Positions 28,501 through 40,783 of a stretch of 64,000 bases of DNA are shown piece after piece; the stretch's first letter is position 1; the number at the start of each line of letters is the position of its first letter. The position numbers were made by a program, and so were the translations under genes. The DNA is from Cloeon dipterum. Lineage: Eukaryota > Arthropoda > Insecta > Ephemeroptera > Baetidae. The stretch is taken from positions 14,694,001-14,758,000 of the forward strand of contig NC_088788.1 of NCBI RefSeq assembly GCF_949628265.1, written 5' to 3'. The notes beneath the pieces were generated by a model. It was given only the letters and a program-made list of their open reading frames with translations. It was not told the origin of the DNA and made no database searches.

Positions 28501-31500
28501 CGACTACGAACGGGTCACTGACTACATCATCACGATCCGCGTGCAGAACAAGTACAACCTGGCGGCCGAGACCGTGGTCAACATCGGTATCAAGGATGTC
28601 AACGACAATATCCCCATTTTCAAGGACGTTGCCGCCGGCACTGTGCTGGAGCATGAGCCTCCAGGCGCGCCCGTCATGCAGGTGCGGGCTTTTGATGCCG
28701 ACGGTACCTATGAGTTCAACCAAGTCAAGTACGAGCTAAACGACCACAGGGACCTTTTCGAGATTGATGAGTACACTGGGAACATCACGACCAAGATCAC
28801 ATTTGATCGAGAGGAGAAGGACTCGTACGTGATCAAGGTCATCGCCATGGACAACGCTGAATCAGCTCTTCTGCTGAACGGACAACCTAACAGAGGTAAT
28901 GCATTGATTTGCTTGATAATTACCCTTCTGGTTTGGAATTGTATTTCAAAATCTCGTTTCATAGCTATTGTAACTCTTTTAATGAGTTGGTGCGTTAGAA
29001 ATAGGAGGGGATTGTCTATTTTTCTTTTGTGTTACAAATCAATTTTATGTACCAGTACTTTTCTGATGAGCCATTGCATTGAATTCCAGGTCAACAGTCA
29101 TTCCACATCATCATTGGAGACACCAATGACAACCCTCCCAAGTTCACGCAGAAAAACTATCAAGCTGAGGCTCTTGAGAATGCCAACCTGAACGCTCTGG
29201 TCACCGAAATCAGGGCAGTTGACAATGATACCGCTTCTGAAGTCTACTACAGCATTGTGGACGGAAATCCAAACGAGCAGTTTAAGATGGAGCCGAACAC
29301 CGGCAAAATCCGCGTCAACAAAAATCTTGACTACGAAACCACTACTTCGTACAACCTGCGAGTGCGCGCGTTTGACGGGATTTATGAAGATTTCGCAGAT
29401 GTCATCATCAAAATCGAGAATGTCAACGATGAGCGGCCCCGATTTCTTGATTTCAACCGCAACGCCACCATTCCTGAAGAGGAGCTGCGCGAAGGCTGCA
29501 TCGTCAAAGTGGAGGCCTACGACCCTGACCTGTCGAAAGATGTAGATCAGCACATCAAGTACTACATTGTCAAGCCGGAGCTGGAGGAGTTCATGAGGAT
29601 TGACGACACGGGATGTCTGACTCTGATCAAACCACTGGATCGCGACCCTCCAAATGGCTACGAAAAGTGGCAGATCTACATTAACGCCAAGGATGAGGAT
29701 GGCGGTCCCAACAGCTTGCACGCACCCACTGAAATCACCATCATCCTCACTGACATCAATGACAATGCACCATACCTTGACATGGTAAGAATCAAATTGT
29801 TAATACATATTCTGAATAAGGAAGATTTTATGAATTTTGCCTTCAAAATACAAAGCGAAATATTACAAAACGTTCTAAACAAATACTGTTTTTGTAGCCT
29901 GAGCCAGTGGTTTGGCCTGAAAACAGGGATCCAGGAGTGATCACCACACTGCATGCCAACGACAATGACGGTGATAATAACGGTCCTCCTTTCCATTTTG
30001 AACTGGATAACTTTGCGCCTGAAGTTATCCAAAAGGGATTCCGCATCACTGGTGAGTTTGCCATCTTTCAAGCACCATTTTTTATTTAATCACGCTTATC
30101 TCTGCTTCTCAGATGATGGAAAGAGCAATTACCAAATCGAGGCTATCAGGCGATTTGACCGAGAACAGCAAAAGACCTATTTAGTGCCTATTGTGATCTC
30201 TGACATTGGAACCCCGCAGATGTCAGGTACCAGCACGCTTACTGTTGTCATTGGAGATGAGAACGACAATGAAATGAAGCCAGGTCATAGCGAAATTTTC
30301 GTCTACAACTACAAGGTATGGCATAAAATATAAATCTACTATGAAAAGCAAAGAGAATAATAAATATCTTGCAGGGCTTAAGCAGCTCTGTGATTGGTCG
30401 CGTGTTTGTGGAAGACGAAGATGACTGGGACTTGCCTGACAAGACATTTGGCTGGAAAAGTAGCGAGCACCGTGACAAGTTCCAGCTGGATGAAGAAACT
30501 GGAGACATCAGTGTCATGTACAATCCCATTTATGAAGATGTGCTAGAAGGCACCTTTGACCTGGAGTTCTCCGTTTGGGAAAGTTCCAGGCTATTTGATC
30601 GTCACACTGTTGACGCGTCAGTCAGGGTAGTGATCAAGAAAATTCCTGAGATCGCTATTGACCGATCAGGATCGATCCGTTTTGCAAACATTACTGCTGA
30701 AGAGTTCATAGCGCTCTCAAAGAGGGAAGAGCTGCAGAAGTACATTGGCAAGCTGTTCAACATCAGCACCGACAACGTGGACGTTTTCACTGCCTTCACC
30801 ACAAAGACCGGCGAATTTTTGGACGTTCGCTTCTCGGCGCATGGATCGCCTTACTACATGCCTGAAAAGATCAACGGAAAACTTGCTGAACATCAATCTG
30901 AAGTAAGAGACTGTTATAAAAAACAATAACTTATAGTAATAAATGAAAACTTTCCAGCTTGAAGATTTGATCGGAGGCAAGGTGTACATGGTGAACATTG
31001 ATGAATGTCTGATAGAGAAAGCCAGCTGCGAGTCGAGTTGCATGAACGTGTTGATCAAACACGAGCGGCCGCAAACCGTGAGGACAAACAGAACCAGCTT
31101 TGTTGGCGTCCACGCAGAGATCCAGACTGAATGCGATTGTTCTACCCCTCCTGCCGAAAACATTTGCTACAATGGCGGCACCATGGTGGGCAAAACGTAA
31201 GTCCTTCATAATTTGCACCACTAGCAAGTTCACTTATCGCTTTAAAACTTTCAGCTGCAACTGCCCTGAAGGCTACAACAGCGGCCCCCGATGCGAAGTT
31301 ATTGACGTCGGCTTCAGCGGTGATGGATACGCCTGGTACGAAACGCTGTCCGCTTGTGAATCTGGCCGCATCAACCTGCAACTGGAGACCGGCACAGATA
31401 ACGGACTCATCTTCTACGTTGGGCCACTTTCCTACACTGGCAGTCCGCTCAAGGTCAAGGATTTCATGTCGCTGGAGGTCTCAAATGGTTTCGCCAAGCT

Positions 31501-33102
31501 ACTTGTGGACTACGGCACAGGCACCTCACTGCTCGAACAAAAGGAAGTGAACATTGGTGATGGCCGCAAGCACGACGTGGAAATCAAGTGGAACTCAAAG
31601 GTGAGAATTTTGTAAAGATAAAACTGTTCGTGGTATACTTAACCGTGATTCCGCTAGGAAAATCAAATGTGTAAAATTTTACTAACTTCTCAGCGTGAGT
31701 TTTAGATTGCTGAGAGGTTTTGATAAAAATATGTGAACAGGGGAAAGATAATTTATCTTATAAAAAAAAACTTTCTGCGATCTAGGGGTTTTCATAACTC
31801 AACTTGCGAAGCAAATAAAATTCCCCATTTTAAAAGCTATATAAATCCTAGTTGGTATATAATAATTTTTACTTTTTTTATTTGTAACTAAAATTATTAA
31901 ATAAAACTTTGTTAGAGGGTCCTATAAATTTTGTTAGAGGAGTAGTCGGTTTAACCATTTATAAGTTATTATACAACCTTTTTCATGCGTTTTTTCATTT
32001 TTCCAGAACATAGAGCTGATCGTAGATAGCTGCACAATGAGAACATGTATGAGCTTGGCAGCGCCGGTCGGAACGCACGAATTCCTCAATGTCAACGGAC
32101 CAGTCCAAGTGGGAGGCACTTCCAAGAACCTGGGTGCCTTAGGTTCCCAGCTAGGCTGGACCTACGTGCCAACTAGCAAAGGCTTTGTAGGTTGCATCTC
32201 AAACTTCACCTTCAATGACCACGTAAGAAAATCATTTTATCCTTATTAATTTCAATCTTACACTAATTACCCATATCGCAGGTTTACAACCTAGGAGAGC
32301 CCAGCTACTCAGTGAGCGCCTCGCCTGGGTGCAGCAGAATTCTCACTCAGGCTGTCACTTTTGGCATTGACACCAATTTCCTGGTTGCTCTACTCGTTTG
32401 CATCGCAGTGCTTCTAAGTAAGAGGAATCTGCTGGTCTTTGCTGGCGAGAGGAAACTAATTTGCCTTTTTTTCCTATCAGTCCTCATTTTGGCCGTGGTC
32501 GTGCACAAGAGAAAGAGCGATGACATGTACAAGGACCATGATGACATCAGAGAAAACATCATCAACTACGAAGATGAGGGTGGCGGCGAGGGAGACATGA
32601 CTGGCTACGACCTCAACGTCCTTAGACTGCAGCATTACGACGGTGACTTCAAGAAGCCTCATGACTTGCTTGGCTCTAGACGTAAGTTTTCCTAGCACAT
32701 TTGATAATTAATGTCACTATTTTTTGGAAGTACATTCTTTCGCTTGAACTAAATAGCTGTTTGACCCATTCAAAAAAGAACATGAGATTATAAAAAAAAA
32801 TTGCAGCACATGACGAGGTGCCAGATATATGCGGCTTCCTCGATGGCAAGAAGCGACAGGTGGATGAGGAAAACACTGACGAGCCCGTGGACAACTTGCG
32901 GCACTATGCGTACGAGGGCGACGGAAACTCGACCGGCTCTTTGTCCTCGCTGGCGTCGGGTACAGATGACGGTGACCTCAACTTCGAGTATCTGTCCGAC
33001 TTTGGGCCGCGCTTCCGCAAACTGGCCGATATGTACGGAGAGCACTCGAGCGACGAGAGCGAAGGCAACTACGAGGTGCCTGGCTCCGAGAGCTGGTGCT
33101 GA
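22505..33102 (+). CDS. shg: DE-cadherin (Shotgun-type classical cadherin), 5' end missing
   Basis: This is the calcium-dependent adhesion receptor of epithelial adherens junctions, which binds catenins inside the cell. Exons: 22505-22638, 25475-25711, 26770-26919, 27417-27605, 28169-28895, 29090-29784, 29898-30051, 30113-30315, 30375-30902, 30958-31196, 31255-31600, 32007-32222, 32282-32417, 32481-32681, 32807-33102; all junctions keep frame and give 1,483 residues, close to the fly protein. Seven cadherin repeats (about residues 57-830) carry linker motifs DINDNKP, DVNDNIP, DTNDNPP, DINDNAP and DENDNEM; linkers after repeats 2 and 5 are degenerate. Then come the non-chordate domain (from about 831), an EGF-like cysteine cluster (about 1065-1100), a laminin-G domain (about 1105-1290), one membrane span (about 1305-1330), and a tail with a p120-type acidic juxtamembrane stretch and a beta-catenin site containing GPRFRKLADMYG. 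Seven repeats fit DE-cadherin rather than the longer N-cadherin. The signal-peptide exon is not found. Confidence 0.95.
22639..25474 (+). other. Cadherin intron, about 2.8 kb
   Basis: Bounded by a GTATGC donor and a CATCCGCAG acceptor. I see no second gene or mobile element in it. Together with the unplaced first intron, this makes the 5' half of the gene much looser than the 3' half, where several introns are under 120 bp. Confidence 0.6.
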
Positions 33103-34106
33103 ACAAGGCTGATCTCAAAAGACTGCAACCAGAGTGTGTTGTCTGTGATGGGACGGACGCAGCGGCGAGCGTCCTTGCCCTAGCTGGACGCTCGCACTCC
33201 ACGTGCCACATCATTTTTTCCTTAGTTTACGCGCGAACAGACAATAAGAGAAATAATTCAAAGAAGCCACATCGACTTGCGCCAGGGCATCCTTTTTGTC
33301 CGCTGGTGTCCGACATTGACATACGCTAGAGACCTGGGTTAAGTGCAACAACGGCGAACTTATTCTAGCAATGGCAGAATCAGATTCCATCGGACAATTG
33401 ACAATTTCCGTGAATGAGGGCCTACACAACTCTCCAATCTGTGCTTTTTGTGGACAATTAATTAATTGTGTTTGGGCAGCTATGTCCAATCAGGGTTTCG
33501 TTTCCAATGATCGCCCTGGCTGACCTGTTTAAATTCCTTACTATGATGGTCTCACTTAAGGTTGAGAAATTAGAGCGAGAGCTGAGTGCGTCAACAGTGT
33601 AAAAGCTTTCATTTTTTCGGCGAGAAAAGTGCGCAAGGAGAAACTTTGTGTGACAAGCACAAAGAATGGGGCTTTCTCCCTTTTCTATATGCATCAAAAT
33701 ACACTTTTTGGTGATTAAAGCAGCGGTGTGGATTGAACAGTAATTTTGACGCAGTAAAAATTTGTGCTTCTTTCAAATGGTTTTAATTGCGTAACTTAAT
33801 ACGAGAAGACCAATTTTTTAGTTTCTTTAGACTCCCGAAGACGAGAGTGCAATTTATTTTAAGAATTTTAAACGAACATAGCTACTAAGTAATTTAATTA
33901 TTGAAGGACTTTGAGGGGAGCAAGAGAGAATAGAAAGGTGAATGTTTGATGAATTTTCCAACAATGTACTTTCATGTGAGACTCAAGTGTATCTGGAAAC
34001 TGTTTAGAGTTTGGTCCCTCGATGTTGATATTTTCTGAAGTTATCACCTTAAATGAGTATTTTGAGGATAAAGCAACTGAAAATCGAATGTCCACGACTT
34101 TTGTGA

Positions 34107-34190
34107 GGCTCCCAGCAAGAGCATATCACAACGAGACAAGCACTTTGAAAGTCCACTGCCAATAATCAAACACATTCCCTGCTGGGAGCC
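34107..34190 (+). repeat. Inverted repeat with 11-bp perfect arms
   Basis: GGCTCCCAGCA at 34,107-34,117 is the exact reverse complement of TGCTGGGAGCC at 34,180-34,190, with 62 bases between. Weaker pairing continues outward (TTTTGTGA against the complement TTTTGCGA). It lies in the likely 3' UTR of the cadherin, so the RNA could form a stem. Confidence 0.6.
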
Positions 34191-34336
34191 GTGTCGCAAA
34201 ATAATGTTAAAATGTATGAAGAAAGTTTGTCCGAATTTAAAAGATTTAAAAGAATGCGTAAACATAAAACTTTAAAATAACTTTTTGATACCATTGATGT
34301 ATTCCGTTGTGAAAGAAATGTCGGAAGAAATGATGA

Positions 34337-34342
34337 AATAAA
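34337..34342 (+). terminator. Poly(A) signal candidate for the cadherin gene
   Basis: An AATAAA hexamer about 1.2 kb after the cadherin stop codon, the first clear one seen on this strand in the interval. Confidence 0.45.
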
Positions 34343-34914
34343 AGAAATTCTTTCAATTACTCCAGTGGGTTTAATTACAACTCACACTTGATTTAACTAT
34401 TTCGCTTGCATTATCATTTTGTCACGTGTGTTGTTTTTATTACTCTACAAATATTCAGCTCTGACAGTCAGTCCTTGATTTTGTGCGCTGCCCAGTTTAT
34501 TTTCTAGGTTTCAATTCTGGAACAAACATTTCTCACTCTCTACAGAAAACCAGACTCAGTCCATCACAAAGTTTCGTTGGTCGCATCGAGTGTGAATCTA
34601 TTACAACCCTGGCAAGCACTTGGCAGGCTTTGCCCTATTTTTGGGCCTGTCCTCTGATTGTTTCGATTTTCAAATCTGCGTTCAGTTAATTATTAAGCTA
34701 CAGATATATACTCATTGTATCACAGACCAGATGAAATTTCCTTTCTGTACTCTTTCTTAAAAAGGTTACATTAAGCGAGTCAAGTATACTTACTTGACGA
34801 ATTAAGTAAAATTCATTTTGATGAAAGTCTCAAAATGTGAGAATAAACAACAATTAAGGAAAATATAAATTGACAGTTTGAATTAAGAAAAAAGTTACCT
34901 AGATTACACAAAAA
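34343..34914. other. Intergenic, convergent 3' ends
   Basis: Lies between the 3' ends of the cadherin (+) and the GT17 gene (-). AT-rich with no coding signal. TTTATT at about 34,437 could be a distal minus-strand poly(A) signal for the GT17 gene. Confidence 0.4.
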
Positions 34915-37141
34915 TCAGTAGGTGTTCATCTCATAAAAATTGTGCAAGAGATGGCCGAAGTTACCATTTCGCACAGTGGCTGGAGCAAAGTAGTCCTGTT
35001 CCCTCGATGGGCTCGCCCGGAGCAGTTGCATCTTGCCGTCCATCCACAAGCCCTGGCCGACCAAGTCAGACACGTATTCCGCGTCCAAGCGCCGCCCATC
35101 TAGGTTCCACGACTTGTCCTTGCTAGCTTGAGCTTCTCGCAAAATGTCCTCGGCGCTGTCCATGCACAACTGGCACTTCCATCCTCCAAAATGGTTCAGA
35201 TCACCCACAACAAGCACTTCATTACTGGCCCTAAAATAGTATAAGTAATTTTCGGACACTTGTGAAAAACTCAGGATACTTCAAAAAAGGGGGAAGAAAT
35301 TAAGTGTGCAATATCGCAAACTTAACTTGCGTTTTCTTTGCTAACAGTATTTTTCACCAAGCATTGTCATTTTTACCAATCTAACTTAGTTTGGTCAATC
35401 AGGAAAAATTATTGACGCAGTAAAATTGAACTTCACCAAACCTTTAGGCCAGCATATTGTAAGAGGTAAGAATAAAATACTATGAAAAATTTACGTGTCA
35501 TTAGTATCTGACAATTTTACTTATCTTTCTTGTATTAATGTCATCTGATTGCTGGAAACATTTCTAAAAATGGCACTAACACAACTCGATTTTGGTGTTA
35601 AATATTGTTACTTTATATTTTGTTTCTCTCCCAATTGCGTATCAGTTAGGTGTATCGTTAAAGAAAATTGTATAACTAAATATAAATCAGGAAGATCATT
35701 ACCTCATCAACTTTAGGTTGTCCTTGAAGTTCCTGGCTAACGTTCCAACAGAGCAGACCCTACCCGCCAACACGGTCAACTGGGGGTGAAGCCAGAAAAA
35801 GCCAAACACGGACCACCTCATGCGGAATGTGATTGGCTCGTAAGGCCAACCATTGTAAAATTTGAGGAACAGCAACGCTTTAGGATTTGGAATCTCACTG
35901 TCAGCGACGCTCAGGACGAGGTCATCGTACCTGAATTAAAGCTCGGTTGAATGCGGAATTTCATACTTTGAAGGAAATGCGTACCTGAGGTCTGCTAGTT
36001 GTGTTTTTATGAAAGCCCAATCTGTACTTTTTAGAACAAGCACCTTCTCCTTGTTGATTTTGGCGTCGGGCTTTCTGTCTAAGATAAACAGGTCGACCAC
36101 AACCTCCAGTTCGGACAGGAGGATTTCTGTCAGGGTGTCTGAACTCCACTTAACTATGCAGATCACCCGGCGTGGTTGGCGGCGCAGTTTAGGTGGCTCA
36201 GTGTACTTGGCTGTCATGAAAGCTCTGAAAATATGGAACGAAAAATACTTTTTCAGCATTTTAATTCATTTTCCAGTTATTTTAATAAATTTTAAAATCT
36301 CCAAATTTAAAACAGAATGGAGAAAAATTCCCTAATAGAATGAGGGCGTTATTTTCTAATTGTCGTAGTCAGGAATTGTTATTGAAAAATAGTTGTGCAG
36401 AAAAATCAATAGCAGAATCAATTGGAGCACTGGTTTGTATCGCAATTTCTGCTAATCCCAAGTCTCACCAGCAGCAAACTTGGCTCTTAAAATGCCCACC
36501 AGTCTTCCGCCCCATCTGCTCACGGACTGACTGAAGAATATTTTCAAAGTAGCGAGCGTGGCTCGTATTCACACAAACTACCGATTGACTCTCTGCTTTT
36601 GTCTCCTCTGCAGCAACTGATAAAATTTCTTCTTGACGACAGTGAGTAGCCATCCTTGCTCAACACAATGCATAATTATATATGTTGAAGCAAATCTTTC
36701 AAAAAACTATCCTTTTGTGCTGCTTGTTTTTTCCAAAGCGTTCACTTTCCAGGAGAAAGATTATCTGTACCTGAGAATGACCTCTGGAAGGCCGCAGTCT
36801 TGGCCATGCCACCCCTGCTGGCACTGGCACCTGCCAATGCGCTTGGAGAAGTTGAGTTCAGTGCCCGGCAGGAAGCAGTCGCTTGAATTGAGCCCGAGGA
36901 AGAACTTTCTGCGGTCAAGCTGAAAGAGGCTGAGCGGGATCGGTGGGGAGAGCGGTCGGTGGCCAGCGGACACGTTCGTGGGTGGTGTCTCCACGAAATT
37001 GACGCCGGGGGCGAGGGGCCGGGGGGCAAGGGGCGGCTTCAGGGGTGCCACCACTACCACGTAGTACACGGTGAAGACCACCTGTCCGGCCAGCAGCACC
37101 AGCAGGGACAGCCACCGGCCGTCTAGCACCCGCAGGCGCAT
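34915..37141 (-). CDS. Glycosyltransferase family 17, MGAT3-like
   Basis: This family includes MGAT3, which adds the bisecting GlcNAc to N-glycans in the Golgi. Exons in transcript order: 37141-36771, 36224-35985, 35930-35703, 35230-34915; all three junctions split a codon after base 2 and read AG|G or AG|A; 384 residues. It is a type II membrane protein with one span at about residues 11-31, a proline-rich stem, then a family-typical cysteine motif C-x-C-x-x-GWHG-x-x-CG (C105, C107, C116). The catalytic part shows QPRRVI, VVDLFI, LLFLKFYNGW, FGFFW, HFGGWKC and GLWMDG, all recognisable in MGAT3. Odd points: the segment after VVDLFI is roughly 40 residues shorter than I recall from vertebrates, and the DADEIP motif reads ADSEIP. 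The family assignment is firm; the exact acceptor, and whether it is active, are open. Confidence 0.88.
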
Positions 37142-39156
37142 TCCACCTACTGTCCTGAAACCAGAATTTCTAATTTTAAAATTTTGTATAAATTAAGGGT
37201 TGTTCCATCTGAAGTATTTTATTGAAAACAGGGCAATTTTTCCAATCATTATGAAATTTGGTTTGCAGACTCTCCTTGACAAACCGGTTTTTATAATTTT
37301 GAGTGTTTCTTTAATTTTAACGACACTTTCATGTTGAATCAGAAAAAAAGCTGGTGACTTGCAAACTCAATTCAGTTTATTTCTCCAAAAGAGTATTTAA
37401 ATAATTGTATAAAATTAAAACCAGTTAATCACATTTATAGCAAATTTGATCAGCTTTCCCTAATCATGTTTTTAGTGCTATTATTAATTTTTAAAACATT
37501 GTACTTCTATGAAAATTAAGTGGTTTTGAAGAAAGTCAAATATGACCCACCAATCGATTCGTCTTATCAGTGAGAATCTATAATATGATATACAAAAAAC
37601 ATCGTGCAGGACCAAAAATTGATTTTTAAATCGAATTTCAAGGTTTCCAAAATAAATTTCCAACCCATAGCTCAAAAGCAATACTAGGTAGAACGATTTT
37701 GACCAGTAGGTCATGTTTATGTGACAAAATTTTGCACGTTTGATGCCAAATAACCGCGGTTTTCCCTGTCAATTGATTATGTCTACTAATTTTATTTTAT
37801 TTTCGCATTCTAGGCATAAGTGTATACAGCATCAAATTTAAATACTGACAGTGAAATAAATATCCAGTTTATATGTACCATTTAATGTTTTAAAACGACC
37901 AATAAGGGCTGGGTTTAACATTTTCTTCTGTTTCCAGGGAAACAGTGCAATTAGGTAGGTTTCCAACTAAAATATTTTATTTTAATAAAAATCTAGATAA
38001 AAAATCCTTAAACAAACAAGGGAATACGGAAAAGTCCAAGATGCAAAACATTTAAACAATTTGGATCAATGCATAGATGATGCGGTTTAGTAGGTCTCAA
38101 ATTAAAAATTGCAATATGTAAAAGTCCCCTCCTGTCAGAGAAGCAAACAAATTATATTAAAAATGCACACTAAAAAAAGGTCTTAAAATTATTAAAACAC
38201 TCAAATAAAGCATCAGGTAAAAGCTCAAGCAACAGTTCCAGTCACACTTAACACTAATTAAAGTAGCGGCCTGTGGCTGTGTAATTGGCCGCAAGTGCCC
38301 CACCCAGAATTGGCAAAGCAACTTTCCCGTCATCCCTCTTTGTTGCGACGCGCGTGTGTATTATTATACTTTCTCTCTCTAGAGCCCTACTGGCTTCCCC
38401 AAGGCCTAAGGGTAGCTCGTTCGGCTTGTCACCCGGCCCAAGCAAAGAGCTGTAACATAGTAACCTGCTGGGCAGCTGGTCAACGAGTGCAGGCAGAGGC
38501 GGCCGGGCTCAGGGCGAGGTGTGCATCTCGAGTGTGCGGGTGGGTGCTCACTCGGCCGGGTCGCCTAATGGCCTGGCTGCCTGCTTGTTTGGGTGCGTCT
38601 CCAGCTGAGTCACTAATAAGTCTGGCCGCACCCTTGTCTGCCCAGCCGCCCGCTTCTTCCCCTCGCAACCCGCAGGTCATGCGCATTCGTCTCACTTTCA
38701 CCCTGCCAAAAGAGTCGTCCCTGGGTTGACGTTCTGAAATTTCAAATTAAATTAAGAGTATGTACTGCATAATTTAAGAAATTTACATATTTTGCAAGCT
38801 CACCAGATTAATGAAAGTCGTTAAAATAATCGATGCAGCGGCGCAGTTTTACAGGCTGCAATGTTTATATTTTAAATTATGTTAAAAGTCCAGGTCATGC
38901 GCGTTGTCATCGATCATTTTGCAGCGCACGCCCACCATATGATCGACACTCGACACAGACGTGATGTAAACATACGGCCGCTGACGTCTTCCGAAATTTC
39001 GCCGTGCCGGCACATTTTCCTCAACGAGTAAGGGTCAAACTCGCAAGCACCCAGACGGCGAGGAGCATGGATTGAAAGTGCGAAATCGGCATAATTTGGG
39101 GACGGGCTGTGTAGTGCCAGTTTTTATAAAACCGAGTTGCATCCGCGGGCAGAAAC
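37142..39156. other. Intergenic between divergent GT17 and DPAGT1 genes
   Basis: About 2 kb separates the start codons of two oppositely oriented genes. Most is AT-rich. A GC-rich island spans about 38,270-38,720 and has reading frames on both strands, none of which resembles a protein. The last 250 bases are the DPAGT1 promoter region. Confidence 0.5.
38982..38988. promoter_or_regulatory. CRE/UPR-like TGACGTC upstream of DPAGT1
   Basis: The motif lies about 170 bases before the DPAGT1 start, with a second ACGTG core at about 38,960. ACGTG/TGACGT cores are bound by ATF6/XBP1/CREB-type factors, which control ER glycosylation genes in animals. A functional role here is inference from a short motif. 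Confidence 0.3.
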
Positions 39157-40783
39157 ATGAGCTCTGCCCTTCTGATCAACGTCTTCATGAGTGTGTGCGC
39201 CTATGTGGCCACCGTACAGCTTATTCCCACCCTCAAGGACATGTTTTTTAAAGCAAATCTCTACGGAGTGGACATGAACAAAAAGGAGAAACACAAAATG
39301 TATTCAATGAACATGATTACGTAATTAAAAATACTTAATTGTTTTAATATTGCAGCCCGGAGGCGTTGGGGGTTGCGACAGGGTGCTCCTTTCTTGTCAC
39401 TCTTTTCCTTTTCATACCTGTTCCCTTTTTGAACTTCATCGTCGATGATGAGCAGTTTCCGCACGATCAGGTTTAACTAACAATTAAACTAATACAGAGG
39501 AGAGACAGAAATTAATTTTGCTTAAACAGTTCGTAGAATTCGTGGCAGCCCTTCTGTCCATCTGCTGCATGCTTCTGCTGGGATTCGCAGATGATGTGCT
39601 CGACCTGAGATGGCGTCACAAACTGCTGCTGCCGACAATCGCTTCCTTACCACTCTTGATGGTCTATTACGTCAACTTCAACTCCACCACTGTAGTTGTC
39701 CCCCTACCCCTGAGGACCTGGCTCGGCTACGCTGTTGATGTTGGTCAGTACATTTAAATTTTCTCTTTATCTTAGCTGATTTAATTTTTGAATTATTTGT
39801 TCTCCTAGGCCTTCTATATTACGTGTACATGGGAATGTTGGCTGTTTTTTGCACCAACGCCATCAACATTTTGGCCGGAATCAATGGGCTTGAGGTCGGC
39901 CAGTCTGTGGTGATTTCCGCCTCCATCGCCGTTTTTAATCTTATTGAAATGCGAGGACCCCTTCGAGACAATCATGAGTTTTCGCTCTTCTTCATCTTGC
40001 CTTACTTTGCCACATCTCTCGCCCTGTTAAAGTTCAATTGGTAGGAAAAATTATGCGTAACCCTGACCTTTATAATTTTAAATGTGGATTTCGTTAAGGT
40101 ATCCAAGCCAGGTGTTTGTTGGAGACACTTTCTGCTACTTCTCAGGGATGACCTTTGCCGTAGTCGGCATCCTCGGCCACTTCAGCAAGACAATGCTTCT
40201 CTTCTTCATTCCGCAGGTTTTTAATTTCCTCTACTCAGTACCTCAACTCTTCCGCTTGGTGCCATGTCCGAGGCACAGGATGCCCAGGTAAGAAAATTTT
40301 ACTCGAAATTATTTAGTTTCATCAATTACCATTAGCACCTTACTTTAAATTTCTACCAATGCTTCAACCAATCAATATTGTGAAAAAATTGAGAAAATGG
40401 GAATGGAAATTTTCTATTTTCTCTAAGTCAGTGCCGGCTGGTGCGGCATATTTTTTAAAGTTAAAAACAATCGAATTTTCAGGCTGAACCCGTCAACGGG
40501 CCTTCTGGAAATGAGCATCACCAAAGTGAAGAAGAGTGAAATCCATGTGTTAGGACAGCTTTGTTTGAAAATATTCAGCATGTTTGGGCTTGCGATGGTG
40601 AAAGAAAGCAAGGAAGGGGAGATTGAGGTCAACAACCTAACTCTGATCAACCTGATGCTCCACTGGCGCGGTCCAACTCATGAAGAAGCACTCACCAAGA
40701 ATCTGCTTGTGGTTCAGGTGGTTGGTACTGTGATTGCTTTTGCCATCAGGTATCCTCTTGCTGCCGTTTTCTACGATTTGTAA
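39157..40783 (+). CDS. DPAGT1/Alg7: UDP-GlcNAc:dolichyl-phosphate GlcNAc-1-phosphate transferase
   Basis: It catalyses the first committed step of N-glycan assembly, moving GlcNAc-1-phosphate from UDP-GlcNAc to dolichyl phosphate in the ER membrane; it is the target of tunicamycin. Exons: 39157-39299, 39356-39470, 39530-39743, 39809-40040, 40099-40287, 40483-40783; all phases match and give 397 residues (human about 408). It is polytopic. Family signatures are clear: GVATG near residue 55, [13 protein letters not shown] (the acidic catalytic/metal site), [32 protein letters not shown] and the cytoplasmic [12 protein letters not shown] loop. TATAAAA at 39,125 is only 32 bases before the ATG, so if used the leader would be almost absent; it is more likely fortuitous. 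It diverges from the GT17 gene and converges on the hydroxylysine kinase gene. Confidence 0.97.

Larger units (their letters stand above)
33103..34342 (+). other. Probable cadherin 3' untranslated region
   Basis: The stretch from the stop codon to an AATAAA at 34,337 has no coding signal and would make a 3' UTR of about 1.2 kb. It contains the inverted repeat listed at 34,107-34,190. Extent is inferred from the poly(A) signal only. Confidence 0.5.

Noticed and set aside
36465..36653. 62-codon frame on the minus strand inside the first intron of the GT17 gene
   Set aside because: Exons 1 and 2 join in frame without it and it shows no GT17 likeness; at most an alternative exon.
39125..39131. 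TATAAAA as the DPAGT1 core promoter
   Set aside because: It would place the start site at the ATG itself; possible but unlikely, so not listed as a promoter.
37142..39156. tRNA or other structural RNA in the GC-rich island
   Set aside because: No T-loop consensus or cloverleaf pairing could be found by eye.
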